A stretch of 64,000 nt of DNA. Origin: Humibacter albus DSM 18994 (lineage in GTDB: Bacteria; Actinomycetota; Actinomycetes; Actinomycetales; Microbacteriaceae). The translations under genes were made by a program, and so were the position numbers. The stretch covers positions 1 through 64,000 of the forward strand of contig NZ_ATXT01000019.1 in the NCBI RefSeq assembly GCF_000421825.1, given 5' to 3'. The notes beneath the pieces were generated by a model, which was not told the DNA's origin, searched no databases, and saw nothing but the letters and a program-made list of their open reading frames with translations. Below, in pieces: positions 50,234-59,100 of this stretch (position 1 is its first letter; the number at the start of each line of letters is the position of its first letter).

Positions 50234-52753
50234 CTACGAGGTCACGGTCAGCGTCGCCGCCACCGGAAGATTCCCTGCCGACGGTCCGGCCGCCAGCCGG
50301 TACTCGCCCACCTGCACCCGCAGAGCGCCCGCGTGCAGCCAATCGATCGGCGCGCTTGCGAGCCTCACCGAGTCGTCCCACACCGCGAGACGTGCGAGCG
50401 AGAAGTCGAGCTCGACCGAGCGGCGCTCGCCCGGCGCCAGGTGCACGCGCTGGTACGCGACGAGGATGCGCAGCGGCGTGCCGATCGGAAGCCCGGCTTG
50501 GGGCAGCGCGTAGAGCTGAACCAGTTCCTCCGCGTCCCGGTCGCCGGTGTTGCGCACCGCGACTACCGCGCGCACGCGATCGGCCGTCGGCTCGTCGCCG
50601 GCCGGCTCGAAGGCCGCGTGGCGGTGCGTGGGCTCCGGCGCCACGGCCGTGGGGGCGATCAGGCCGACCGCCTCGTAGACGACCTTCGAATAGGTGCAGC
50701 CGTGTCCGAACGCGAACTCGTAGGCATCCGGCTGGTGACGGTAGGTGGCCTTCTGCGCCGCGGTGTCGTAGTCGAACAGGTCGCCCGCCTGCTCCGGGCG
50801 GGCCGGCCAGGACTGGGCGAGTCGACCGCGCGGCTCCTTGTCGCCGCTGAGCACGTCCGCGAGGCCGCGACCGAGCTCCTGGCCGCCGTGGCTGGACCAG
50901 ACGATGGTGGCGGCATCCCGAACCCCTTCGGGCAGCACGTACGGGTAGCTGGAGATCACGGTGAGAACGGCGCGGTCGTTCGCGGCACGCGCCACCCGGA
51001 ACAGCTCCGCCTGCGACTCCGGCAGGTACAGATGGGGACGGTCTTGCGTCTCGCGGCCCGACAGGTGCGGTTCGTTGCCGACGGCCACGAAGACCACGTC
51101 GGCGAGCGCGGCGGCACGAGCGACGGCATCCTGTCCCGAGACCAGCGTGCGCACGGTGAACCGCTCGGCCTCCTCGAGCGTCACCGCCTCGGCGGCGAGC
51201 AGGCCCGAGTCGCGGAACACTCTGACCCAGCGGCCGGTGCCCAGGTTGAGCAGCGACCACGTTCCGTCGGCGTGCACGTGGCGGCGGAAGCTCTCGTGCA
51301 CGACCCACTCGCCCACGCTCTCGGCGTCAGCGTGCATCGGCCACGCGGCGCCGGTGAGCAGTCTGCCGCTGGCGGCGGAGCGCAGCGTGAGGATGCCGTC
51401 GCCCCAGTCGGTCACGTCGAAGCGCGTCGCCTCGTCAGCCGTCTGCGCACCCGCATCGACCTGGCCGCCATCGGTCGTGACGGTGACGTAGTGTCCGGCC
51501 GAGGCCGAGCGCAGCGCGATCGTGTCGGCGCCCGTCACCGTCATGATCTCCGCGTCGGGGTAGCGCTGCGCGAGCCCGGATGCGAGTCCGAACTCGTAGG
51601 GCGGCGTGCCCGAGTACCAGTCCATGAGCACCGCGTCGGCCAACGGACCGACCACGGCGATCGACTCCGGTTGCGCGAGCGGCAGCACCGCGGCATCGTT
51701 GCGGAGCACGACGGCCGAGGCGGCCACGACCTCGCGGGCCAGCTCTCGCGAGGCGGGCGCGTCGAGATCGTCGGCCGTGATGGACGCGTACGGGTCGTCA
51801 TCCCCGTCGAACTCGCCGGTGCGCACCCGCAGTTCCAGGAGACGCAGCACCGCGGCATCCACCTCCGCCATGGTGAGCTGCCCGTTCGCGAGCGCGTCGT
51901 TCACGTACCCGATGGTGGGCTCGGCGTTGGTCTCGTTGTCGGTGAAGGAGTCCATACCGCTTCGAAGCAGCGCCGCACTGGCCGACACGTGGTCCGGATG
52001 GGCGCGCTGCGTGGTCACGAGGAAGCTCGGCGCGCCCGCGTCCGAGACGAACGCGAGCGACTCGGATGCCCACGACCGCGCCTCGGACACGAGCTCCGGC
52101 TGCGTGTGCGCCGGGATGCCGTTGATCCGGTTGTACGCGAGCATCACGGCACCGGCGGCACCGGTCTCCAACGGCGCCCGGAACGCGGGCAGCTCCTCCT
52201 CGTGGAGGGTGCGCAGCGACATGTTCGACGACGTGGTCGAGCGGTCGGTCTCGTTGTTGTACGCGAGGAAATGCTTGAGCGTCGGCACCGTGCGCCAGAC
52301 CCGCTCGTGGTCGCCGCGCAGGCCCCGCGCGTAGGCGGTGCCGAAGTGTGCGGTGAGCTGCGGGTCCTCGGAGTAGCCCTCCTCGTTGCGGCCCCAGCCG
52401 GGGTGGCGCAGCGTGTTCACCACCGGGGCCCACACGTTCAGCCCGACGGAGTGGTCGGCGGCGCGCTTGGCGCGCACCTCGATCGACGTCACCTCGCCGA
52501 CAGCCTTCAGCAGGTCGGTGTCCCAGGTGGTCGCGAGCCCGACGGCCTGCGGAAAGGTGGTCGCCGTGCCGAGCCAGGCCACGCCGTGCAGCGCCTCGCA
52601 CCCGGTGTGGAACCGCTCGACGCCGAGGCGTTCGATGGCGGGCGCCGCCTGGTGCAGCATGGCGATCCGCTCGTCGGCGGTGAGCCGGCCGAGCAGGTCG
52701 CGTGCACGCTCGGAGACGGACAGGTCGGTGCGGCGGAATGCGTCGGCGGTCAT
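50234..52753 (-). CDS. GH3 beta-glucosidase with inserted beta-trefoil-like domain (839 aa)
   Basis: This is a second family 3 glycosidase, cytoplasmic. The barrel has TLKHFLAYNNETDRS and the nucleophile Asp in LAFVSDAGAP. The acid/base Glu lies near EPHLSGRETQDRP. Between ~51,550 and ~51,160 an insertion with three similar beta segments (ALRSASAGHYVTVTT, LTLRSAASGRLLTG, SLLNLGTGRWVRV) looks like a fascin/ricin-type beta-trefoil, possibly sugar-binding. ATG 52753 overlaps the GH31 stop by 4 nt. It probably removes glucose from oligosaccharides already trimmed by GH31 and GH42. Confidence 0.9.
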   Translation of the reverse strand: MTADAFRRTDLSVSERARDLLGRLTADERIAMLHQAAPAIERLGVERFHTGCEALHGVAWLGTATTFPQAVGLATTWDTDLLKAVGEVTSIEVRAKRAADHSVGLNVWAPVVNTLRHPGWGRNEEGYSEDPQLTAHFGTAYARGLRGDHERVWRTVPTLKHFLAYNNETDRSTTSSNMSLRTLHEEELPAFRAPLETGAAGAVMLAYNRINGIPAHTQPELVSEARSWASESLAFVSDAGAPSFLVTTQRAHPDHVSASAALLRSGMDSFTDNETNAEPTIGYVNDALANGQLTMAEVDAAVLRLLELRVRTGEFDGDDDPYASITADDLDAPASRELAREVVAASAVVLRNDAAVLPLAQPESIAVVGPLADAVLMDWYSGTPPYEFGLASGLAQRYPDAEIMTVTGADTIALRSASAGHYVTVTTDGGQVDAGAQTADEATRFDVTDWGDGILTLRSAASGRLLTGAAWPMHADAESVGEWVVHESFRRHVHADGTWSLLNLGTGRWVRVFRDSGLLAAEAVTLEEAERFTVRTLVSGQDAVARAAALADVVFVAVGNEPHLSGRETQDRPHLYLPESQAELFRVARAANDRAVLTVISSYPYVLPEGVRDAATIVWSSHGGQELGRGLADVLSGDKEPRGRLAQSWPARPEQAGDLFDYDTAAQKATYRHQPDAYEFAFGHGCTYSKVVYEAVGLIAPTAVAPEPTHRHAAFEPAGDEPTADRVRAVVAVRNTGDRDAEELVQLYALPQAGLPIGTPLRILVAYQRVHLAPGERRSVELDFSLARLAVWDDSVRLASAPIDWLHAGALRVQVGEYRLAAGPSAGNLPVAATLTVTS

Positions 52754-55065
52754 CGGTGGCCCTCCTGAAGCGTGTCGTCGAGTGAAATCGTGAGCTCGCC
52801 GGCGGCGTCGGCATGCGCGAGGGCATCCCCCGCCTGCAGCGACCAGGATGCCCGTGCGTCGTCCGAGCTCGCAGTGATCGCGTTCCCGTCGCGCCGCACC
52901 CGGAACGTCGTGTCGGCGGCCCCGTCGTGCCCGGGCACGACCACGAGCTCGTCGTATCCGTCGGGCAACTCGAAACAGCGAAGGGTGACGCCGTCGGCCC
53001 AGTCGTAGTCCGGGCGTTCGTCCCTGGCCCCGAACGGCAGCACCGTGCCGGGACGCACCAGCAGCGGCAGCGAGTCGAAGCCGTGCTTCTCCACCTGCCA
53101 GCGGTAGCCGTCGCGACTCGAGCCGTCGAGCAGCGCGGTCCACTGGCCCTGCGGCAGGTAGTACTCGACGCTGCCGTCAGCGGTGAACACGGGGGCGACG
53201 AGCAGCGAGTCGCCGAGCATGTACTGGCAGTCCGCGTCGTAGCCGCCACGGTCATCCGGGAACTCCAGCACCATCGGGCGCATCATCGGCGTCCCCTCGG
53301 TGTGCGCCTGCCGTGCGGCCTGGGCCAGATAGGGCATGAGCCGCATCTTGAGCTTGGTGAACTCGCGGGCGATGTCGACCGACTCATCGTCGAACGCCCA
53401 GGGCACACGCACCGAGTCGGAGCCGTGCAGACGAGAGTGCGAGCTGAGCAGGCCGAACGCGAGCCAGCGCTTGAACAGCGCGGGATCGGGTGTGCCCTCG
53501 AAGCCCCCGATGTCGTGGCTCCAGTACCCGAAGCCCGACATCGCGAGCGAGAGGCCGCCGCGCAGGGACTCCGCCATCGACGCGAACGACGAGTCGCTGT
53601 CGCCGCCCCAGTGCACCGGATACTGCTGACATCCGGCCGTGGCCGATCGCGCGAACACGATCGCCTCCCCCCTGCCACGCCGTCGTTCGAGCGCCCGGAA
53701 GACCGCGCCGTTGTAGAGCTTCGCGTAGTAGTTGTGCATGCGACGTGGGTCGGACCCGTCGTGCCAGGCGACGTCATCCACCGGCACTCGCTCGCCGAAG
53801 TCCGTCTTGAAGGCGTCGATCCCCTGATCCATCAACGCCTCGAGCTTGCCGATGTACCACTCGACCGCCGCGGGATTGGTGAAGTCGACGAGGCCCATTC
53901 CGGCCTGCCAGAGATCCCACTGCCAGATGCTTCCGTCGGTGCGCTTGAGCAGGTATCCGGCCTCCGCCGCCTCCCCGAAGAGCGCCGAGCGCTGCGCGAT
54001 GTAGGGGTTGATCCAGGCCGACACGTGCAGGCCCTTGTCATGCAGGCGCGACAGCTGACCCTCCGGGTCGGGGAAGAAGCGGGCGTCCCATTCGAAGTCG
54101 GTCCACTGGAACTCGCGCATCCAGAAGCAGTCGTAGTGGAAGACGCTGAGCGGGATGTCGCGCTCGGCCATGCCGTCGACGAACTCGTTCACGGAGCGCT
54201 CGTCGTAGCTGGCCGTGAACGACGTGGTCAGCCACAGGCCGAACGACCAGGCCGGTACCTTGGCCGGACGGCCCGTGAGCGCGGTGTACCGTCGCAGCAC
54301 GTCCTTGGGCGCCGGGCCCCCGATCACGTAGTACTCCAGCGACTCGCCTTCGACCGAGAACTGCACGCGGGAGTTCACCTCGCTCGCGACCTCGAACGAG
54401 ACGTTCGCCGGGTCGTCGACGAAGACGCCATAGCCACGGCTCGTGATGTAGAGCGGGATGTTCTTGTAGGCCTGCTCACTGGAGGTCCCGCCATCCGCGT
54501 TCCACGTGTCGACGACCTGGCCGTTCTTCACGAAGGCGCCGAAGCGCTCGCCGAGTCCGTAGACGCGCTCTCCCGCATCGAGCGAGAGCTGCTGGTGCAT
54601 CCAGGTCGCGGCGCTCTGGCCCAGTGCCTCTTCTCGCGTGACGTGACCGATGGAGCGCGGCAGCGAACTGGTGAGAAGCGTCTCGCCGTGCTCGAAGTCG
54701 AACCGCCATGGGCCCTTGCGCGCCACGCGCACCCTCAGGTCGCCGGTGGTGAGCACACCGAACTCGTCGTCGATCTCGATGGTCGGACGAAAGGATTCCT
54801 GGGCGAACTTCTCGAAGTCCGGCCCGCGGTGCACCGCACCCGCGTGGTGTTCCGCGCGCACCTTGATCACACCCGGCGCGGGAGAGGAGAACGTGACCGT
54901 GAGCATCGCCAGGTTGAGCGTGTCGCCGCGCTGCCTGATCGGCTTGGTGGGGGCGTACACGGTCATCGTGCCGGCATCCGGATCCGCGCGGATGTCGTCC
55001 ACCTCGATCGCGTAGATCGGCTTCAGTCCCGGCCTCGTCAGCCAGTATCCATCGGTGAATTTCAC
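52750..55065 (-). CDS. GH31 alpha-xylosidase (771 aa)
   Basis: This removes alpha-1,6-linked xylose from oligosaccharides such as those of xyloglucan. The YicI-type nucleophile motif is FKTDFGERVPVD, which differs from the WxDMNE of alpha-glucosidases. The acid/base Asp is in HWGGDSDSSFASM, followed by GFGYWSHDIGGF. The length is as in YicI. The start is GTG 55065, overlapping the GH42 stop (GTGA). Linkage with GH42 and GH3, and with GH95 further right, supports xyloglucan-type substrates. Confidence 0.9.
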   Translation of the reverse strand: MKFTDGYWLTRPGLKPIYAIEVDDIRADPDAGTMTVYAPTKPIRQRGDTLNLAMLTVTFSSPAPGVIKVRAEHHAGAVHRGPDFEKFAQESFRPTIEIDDEFGVLTTGDLRVRVARKGPWRFDFEHGETLLTSSLPRSIGHVTREEALGQSAATWMHQQLSLDAGERVYGLGERFGAFVKNGQVVDTWNADGGTSSEQAYKNIPLYITSRGYGVFVDDPANVSFEVASEVNSRVQFSVEGESLEYYVIGGPAPKDVLRRYTALTGRPAKVPAWSFGLWLTTSFTASYDERSVNEFVDGMAERDIPLSVFHYDCFWMREFQWTDFEWDARFFPDPEGQLSRLHDKGLHVSAWINPYIAQRSALFGEAAEAGYLLKRTDGSIWQWDLWQAGMGLVDFTNPAAVEWYIGKLEALMDQGIDAFKTDFGERVPVDDVAWHDGSDPRRMHNYYAKLYNGAVFRALERRRGRGEAIVFARSATAGCQQYPVHWGGDSDSSFASMAESLRGGLSLAMSGFGYWSHDIGGFEGTPDPALFKRWLAFGLLSSHSRLHGSDSVRVPWAFDDESVDIAREFTKLKMRLMPYLAQAARQAHTEGTPMMRPMVLEFPDDRGGYDADCQYMLGDSLLVAPVFTADGSVEYYLPQGQWTALLDGSSRDGYRWQVEKHGFDSLPLLVRPGTVLPFGARDERPDYDWADGVTLRCFELPDGYDELVVVPGHDGAADTTFRVRRDGNAITASSDDARASWSLQAGDALAHADAAGELTISLDDTLQEGHR

Positions 55066-57149
55066 GTAGTCAGCCTTTCTGTCAGCACCATCGCCGCGCC
55101 CGGCGCCACAGTTGCGGCACGGTCGAATTCTTCGTCGGTCAGCAGGTCGCGCATCGCTGCGGGGAGAACGAGCTCCGCGCCGTGCCGACCGTGGTTGAGC
55201 AAGAACAGGTGGTCGCCGCGGCGCACCGCCTCGAGCCCCTGGGGTAGCGAGCCTTCCGGGCGCGGTGGCACCCCCACCACGTTCGTGACGCCCGCGTCGC
55301 GGAGTGCGTCGGTGAGAACCGCCGCGAGCAGTTCGTCAGAGACGACTGCTCCGACGTACCAGGCACGGCCTTCGCCGAACGCGTGGCGGGTGATCGCGGG
55401 AAGGCCGGCGTAGACCCCGTCGCCGAAGGCCGCCAGCACGTCGGCGCCGTCGGCGCGCAGCCGCTCGGCGAGAACGCTCGCCGTTCTGCCTACCGCCGGC
55501 GCGGCATCCCACGCCTCGTCGACGACGAGTGGTGCACCGTCGGGAAGACCGCTCCACTCCTCGCCGCTGACACCGAGCAGGTCGCGCAGGAGCGCCGGAG
55601 ACCGGCCTTGCAGGAGGTGCCCGTGCCGGTCTGCGACGCCGCTGAACGGCCCGACCACGAGCCGCGCACCGCCCGACACCGCATCACGGAGCGCATCGGC
55701 GGCCCCAGGCTCGATCACATAACTGTGCGGCACGAGCACGACGCAGTGATCGCCGGCGTCGTCACCCGGGCGCAGAACGTTCGCCGCCACGCCGTTGCGC
55801 CACAGCACCCGGTACCAGCGTTGCACCTGCTCGATCGTGCGCAGCCGCTCTGTCGGACGGGCCGGTTCCTCGGAGGCCCACCACGACGGCCAGTCGAAAA
55901 GGATGCCCACGCGCGCGTTCACCCTTGCGCCGACCACGGGTCGCAGCCGACGCAGGTCGGCGCCCAACCGCTCCACGCCGTGGAAAACCGCCGAGTCGTC
56001 GCCGGCTGCCGGAAGCATCGCCGAGTGGAAACGCTCGGGGCCGCTGCGGGCCTGGCGCCACTGGAAGAAGCAGATGCCGTCGGCGCCGCGCGCGACGGCC
56101 TGCAGACTGTCGAGCCTGCCCTTCTGCGGAGTCTTCGCGAGGTTGTGCTCGCGCCACGACACCGCGCTGATGGCCTGTTCCATGAGCAGCCACGGCCGGC
56201 CACCGCCGAGAGAGCGCATGAGATCCTGCACCAGCGCGATGTCGGCGGGGGCGTGCTCGTCTCCAGGGTCGGGGTACTGGTCATCCGCGATCACATCGAC
56301 GGCGTCGGCCCACGACCAGTAGTCGGCGTGCGGGAAGAACCCCATGAAGTTCGTCGTGATCGGCTGCGTCGCTCCGGCCTCGCGGATCGCGTCACGCTGC
56401 TCGCCGTAGCACCGCAGCAGTTGGTCGGAGGAGTAACGACGGAAGTCGAGCGACTGCGTCGGGTTGATCGTGTACGGCGCGCGGCGCGGCGGCAGAACCT
56501 CGTCGAACGAGCCGTAGCGCTGCGACCACACGGCCGTGCCCCACGCCTCGTTCAGCGCGTCGATCGTGGCATACTCCCGGCGCAGCCAGAGCCGGAACTC
56601 GCGTGCGGCCTCGTCACCGTGGTCGAGCTGCCCCCACTCGTTGCCGACGTGCCACATGCGCACACTCGGATGCCTCGCGTAGCGTTCCGCAAGATCCCGC
56701 GTGATGGCCAGCGCGTGCTCCCGGTACACCGCCGACGCCGGCGAGAACTGGTTGCGCGAGCCCGCGGACAGCCGTACGCCGTCGCGGTCGACCGGAAGCG
56801 TTTCCGGGTGTCGAATGCCGAGCCAGGGCGGTGGGGATGCCGTCGGCGTCGCCAGGTCGACCGCGATCCCGTTCTCGTGCAGCAGGTCGAGCACCTCGTC
56901 GAGCCAGGTGAAGTCGCGCTCGCCCGGAACCGGTTCGATTCGAGACCAGCTGAAGACGCCCACGGTGACGAGGTTGACTCCGGCGCGACGCATGAGCCGC
57001 ACATCGTCGTTCCACACCTCGCGCGGCCATTGCTCGGGGTTGTAATCACCCCCGAAGCACAACCCGAGATCCGCGCAGAGCGCCGCGAAACCGGACCCGG
57101 CCCGGTCGGCCGAGGCACGGGCATCCGCCGGGCGATCCGTCGTTGGCAT
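55062..57149 (-). CDS. GH42 beta-galactosidase (695 aa)
   Basis: This releases beta-galactose from oligosaccharides. The N-terminal motif LGLCFGGDYNPEQW is typical, the acid/base Glu is in WHVGNEWGQLDHGD and the nucleophile Glu in LLMEQAISAVSW. A trimerisation/amidotransferase-like domain and a small beta domain follow. ATG 57149 (MPTTDRPADAR) is preferred; ATG 57161 has AGAAGG too close for good initiation. It is the first gene of the GH42-GH31-GH3 operon, with a promoter and LacI-type operator immediately upstream. Confidence 0.9.
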   Translation of the reverse strand: MPTTDRPADARASADRAGSGFAALCADLGLCFGGDYNPEQWPREVWNDDVRLMRRAGVNLVTVGVFSWSRIEPVPGERDFTWLDEVLDLLHENGIAVDLATPTASPPPWLGIRHPETLPVDRDGVRLSAGSRNQFSPASAVYREHALAITRDLAERYARHPSVRMWHVGNEWGQLDHGDEAAREFRLWLRREYATIDALNEAWGTAVWSQRYGSFDEVLPPRRAPYTINPTQSLDFRRYSSDQLLRCYGEQRDAIREAGATQPITTNFMGFFPHADYWSWADAVDVIADDQYPDPGDEHAPADIALVQDLMRSLGGGRPWLLMEQAISAVSWREHNLAKTPQKGRLDSLQAVARGADGICFFQWRQARSGPERFHSAMLPAAGDDSAVFHGVERLGADLRRLRPVVGARVNARVGILFDWPSWWASEEPARPTERLRTIEQVQRWYRVLWRNGVAANVLRPGDDAGDHCVVLVPHSYVIEPGAADALRDAVSGGARLVVGPFSGVADRHGHLLQGRSPALLRDLLGVSGEEWSGLPDGAPLVVDEAWDAAPAVGRTASVLAERLRADGADVLAAFGDGVYAGLPAITRHAFGEGRAWYVGAVVSDELLAAVLTDALRDAGVTNVVGVPPRPEGSLPQGLEAVRRGDHLFLLNHGRHGAELVLPAAMRDLLTDEEFDRAATVAPGAAMVLTERLTT

Positions 57150-57177
57150 CGTCAATTCCATACCTTCTGCACCGTTG

Positions 57178-57191
57178 TCGAAGCGTTTCAA
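57178..57191. promoter_or_regulatory. LacI-type operator upstream of the GH42 operon
   Basis: TCGAAGCGTTTCAA fits TCGAANCGNTTC, the pattern also seen at 63005 upstream of the ABC operon. It begins 9 bp downstream of the predicted -10 box of the GH42 promoter. The LacI gene at 57325 is the natural candidate to bind it. Confidence 0.55.
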
Positions 57192-57200
57192 CATTGCGAC

Positions 57201-57227
57201 CTTATAGGATGACGCAAGTGGTGTCCA
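57201..57227 (-). promoter_or_regulatory. Promoter of the GH42-GH31-GH3 operon
   Basis: On the minus strand TGGACA (57222-57227) and TATAAG (57201-57206) are separated by 15 bp, slightly short. The start would fall just before or within the operator at 57178-57191. Confidence 0.45.
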
Positions 57228-57324
57228 CGACGTGTCGAAACGCCGCCGACTTCTTGCCGCCGAGCGGCGCGAGCTGTCACGGATGACGCGGGGAACGATG
57301 CCGTAGAAGGGCAGGAGACTTTCG

Positions 57325-58323
57325 ATGGTCACGATCGCGGATGTCGCCGAGGAGGCGGGCGTCTCCATCTCGACCGTGTCGTACGTGATGAGCGGCAAAC
57401 GCACGATCTCGCCCGAGACGCGCAAGCGCGTGGAGCGGGCGATCACCACGCTCGGCTTCAGCCCGCACGCCGGCGCACGGTCGCTGGCGTCCAGATCGAC
57501 GAACGTCATCGGGCTGCAGATCCCGCTGCGCTCCGGAGTCGACGTGCACGTGGTGATGGAGATCGTCACCGGGCTCGTCGCGCGGGCGCGCACGCACGGG
57601 TACGACATCCTGCTGTTGACGAGCGACGACCTTCGGGGCATGGAGCGCGCGGCGAGAGGGTCGATGGTCGATGCCCTCCTGCTGATGGATGTCGAATCCG
57701 ACGATCCCCGCATCGGCGTGCTCGCCCAGCTCCCCCAGCCGAGCCTGTTGATCGGGCTTCCGGAGGGCCGGCGCGCCGTTCCCTGCGTCGACTTCGACTT
57801 CGAGGAGGCCGGCTGGCTCGCCGTGGATAGGCTGCGCGCCCTCGGTCATCGTCGCCTCGCCTTGATCGGCTCGCCCGAGGAGGTCATGGAGCGGCACACG
57901 TCGTATGCCGATCGCCTCGCCCGTGGCTTTCTCGCCGCGTGCGCGGCGGCCGGCGTGGACGGTTCGGTGCACGCCTGCCCTCCGGGCGCCGAGGCCGGCG
58001 CCCTGGTGGACGAGGTGCTCGCCCACGACGCGGACGTGAGCGGGTTTCTCGTGCACAACGAGTCAGCACTGCCGCACGTCTTCGCCCGCCTGGTCGACCT
58101 GGGCAAGCACACCACCGGAAAGCCCGCGGTCGTGGCACTGTGCCCCGACGACGTCGCGCTGTCGGTCCCGGCCCCGATCGACAGCATCGCCGTGCCGGCC
58201 GAAGCGCTCGGCGAAGCCGCGGCCGAGGTGATCTGCGACATGATCGCCGGCGGCACCCCCGCCGGCGTTCGCCTCATCGCGCCGACCCTGACCGTGCGCA
58301 CGACGCCGGCCACCGCGAAATGA
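57325..58323 (+). CDS. LacI-family transcriptional regulator (332 aa)
   Basis: The helix-turn-helix TIADVAEEAGVSISTVSYVM lies at the very N-terminus, then the hinge (AGARSLASRSTNVIGLQI) and the ligand domain (ALGHRRLALIGSPEEV). ATG 57325 follows GGCAGGAGA. It is divergent from the GH42 operon and upstream of the YesL-type gene (10 bp gap). It likely represses the GH42 operon and, through the matching operator at 63005, the ABC transporter operon. Confidence 0.9.
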   Translation: MVTIADVAEEAGVSISTVSYVMSGKRTISPETRKRVERAITTLGFSPHAGARSLASRSTNVIGLQIPLRSGVDVHVVMEIVTGLVARARTHGYDILLLTSDDLRGMERAARGSMVDALLLMDVESDDPRIGVLAQLPQPSLLIGLPEGRRAVPCVDFDFEEAGWLAVDRLRALGHRRLALIGSPEEVMERHTSYADRLARGFLAACAAAGVDGSVHACPPGAEAGALVDEVLAHDADVSGFLVHNESALPHVFARLVDLGKHTTGKPAVVALCPDDVALSVPAPIDSIAVPAEALGEAAAEVICDMIAGGTPAGVRLIAPTLTVRTTPATAK

Positions 58324-58333
58324 CGCCGACCGC

Positions 58334-58933
58334 ATGAAGGTCAATCTTGACGGCAAGACAATGCAGGGCGCCTCGGCGTTCGTCATGTTCATCGCCCTCA
58401 ACGTGGTCTTCCTGGTCACGTGCATCCCGATCGTCACCATAGGGATGGCCACGAGCGCGCTGTTCGAGGTGACGATGCGCTACTCCGACGAGGAGAGCGG
58501 ACATCTGCTCAAGGACTACTTCGTCGCGCTCAAGTCGAATGCCGGCAGGGCGAGCGTCGTTTATCTCTGCTTCATCGTCCCGACGCTGCTGCTCGCCTTC
58601 GCCGGATTCTTCTGGCTGTTCCAGGGCAGCGCCATCTCGATCGCGGTCGCCGTCATCGCGTTCCTCGGCGCCGTCTACTTGTTCGCCGCATTCCTCTACG
58701 GCATGGCGCTGGTCGCGCGGTACCGCGCGACGCTGCGGCAGACCCTCAAGAACGCCCTGCTGCTGCCGGCGGCCGAGCCCTGGCGGACGTTCGTGCTGGT
58801 CGTCATCCCTGCGACTCTGGTGAGTCTCACCGCCGCGTTCTCGCCGTTTCTGATCGTGATGCTCAGCGTCGGGTTCTCGGTGAGCGCCTACGCCGTCAGC
58901 TTCCTGCTGCGGGGTGTCTTCGCCCGGCACTGA
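58334..58933 (+). CDS. YesL-family (DUF624) membrane protein (199 aa)
   Basis: This is a membrane protein with about four or five helices (MFIALNVVFLVTCIPIVTIG; VYLCFIVPTLLLAFAGFFWL; FVLVVIPATLVSLTAAFSPF). YesL-type proteins are encoded beside LplABC/YtcQ-like oligosaccharide ABC transporters in many Gram-positive bacteria, but their role is not established. The signature of Thr/Pro near the first helix and SAYAVSFLLRG near the end fits. It is co-transcribed with the LacI gene. Confidence 0.8.
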   Translation: MKVNLDGKTMQGASAFVMFIALNVVFLVTCIPIVTIGMATSALFEVTMRYSDEESGHLLKDYFVALKSNAGRASVVYLCFIVPTLLLAFAGFFWLFQGSAISIAVAVIAFLGAVYLFAAFLYGMALVARYRATLRQTLKNALLLPAAEPWRTFVLVVIPATLVSLTAAFSPFLIVMLSVGFSVSAYAVSFLLRGVFARH

Positions 58934-59025
58934 GGCACCGCGCGGCAGTACCGTTCCTGACGTGTGCGCCTGCGCATCTTGCGATGGCCGCACGAAGCGC
59001 GTTCCGAGGGCCGCCGGCCGACACG

Positions 59026-59059
59026 GGAACGGGGCCCGGCTTGCGCCGGGCCCCGTTCC
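59026..59059. terminator. Bidirectional terminator between YesL gene and binding-protein gene
   Basis: A perfect 15-bp stem (arms 59026-59040 and 59045-59059, loop TTGC) lies between two convergent genes. It is placed to end transcription from both sides; T-runs are short. Confidence 0.8.
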
Positions 59060-59100
59060 TGCTAGGTGTCGCTACACGATCTGTGTCACGCGGCGGTGCG

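Noticed and set aside
48850-50850. 666-codon plus-strand frame opposite the MFS and GH3 genes
   Set aside because: Low-complexity Arg/Pro/His-rich translation typical of the antisense strand of high-GC genes. The minus-strand MFS signatures are clear.
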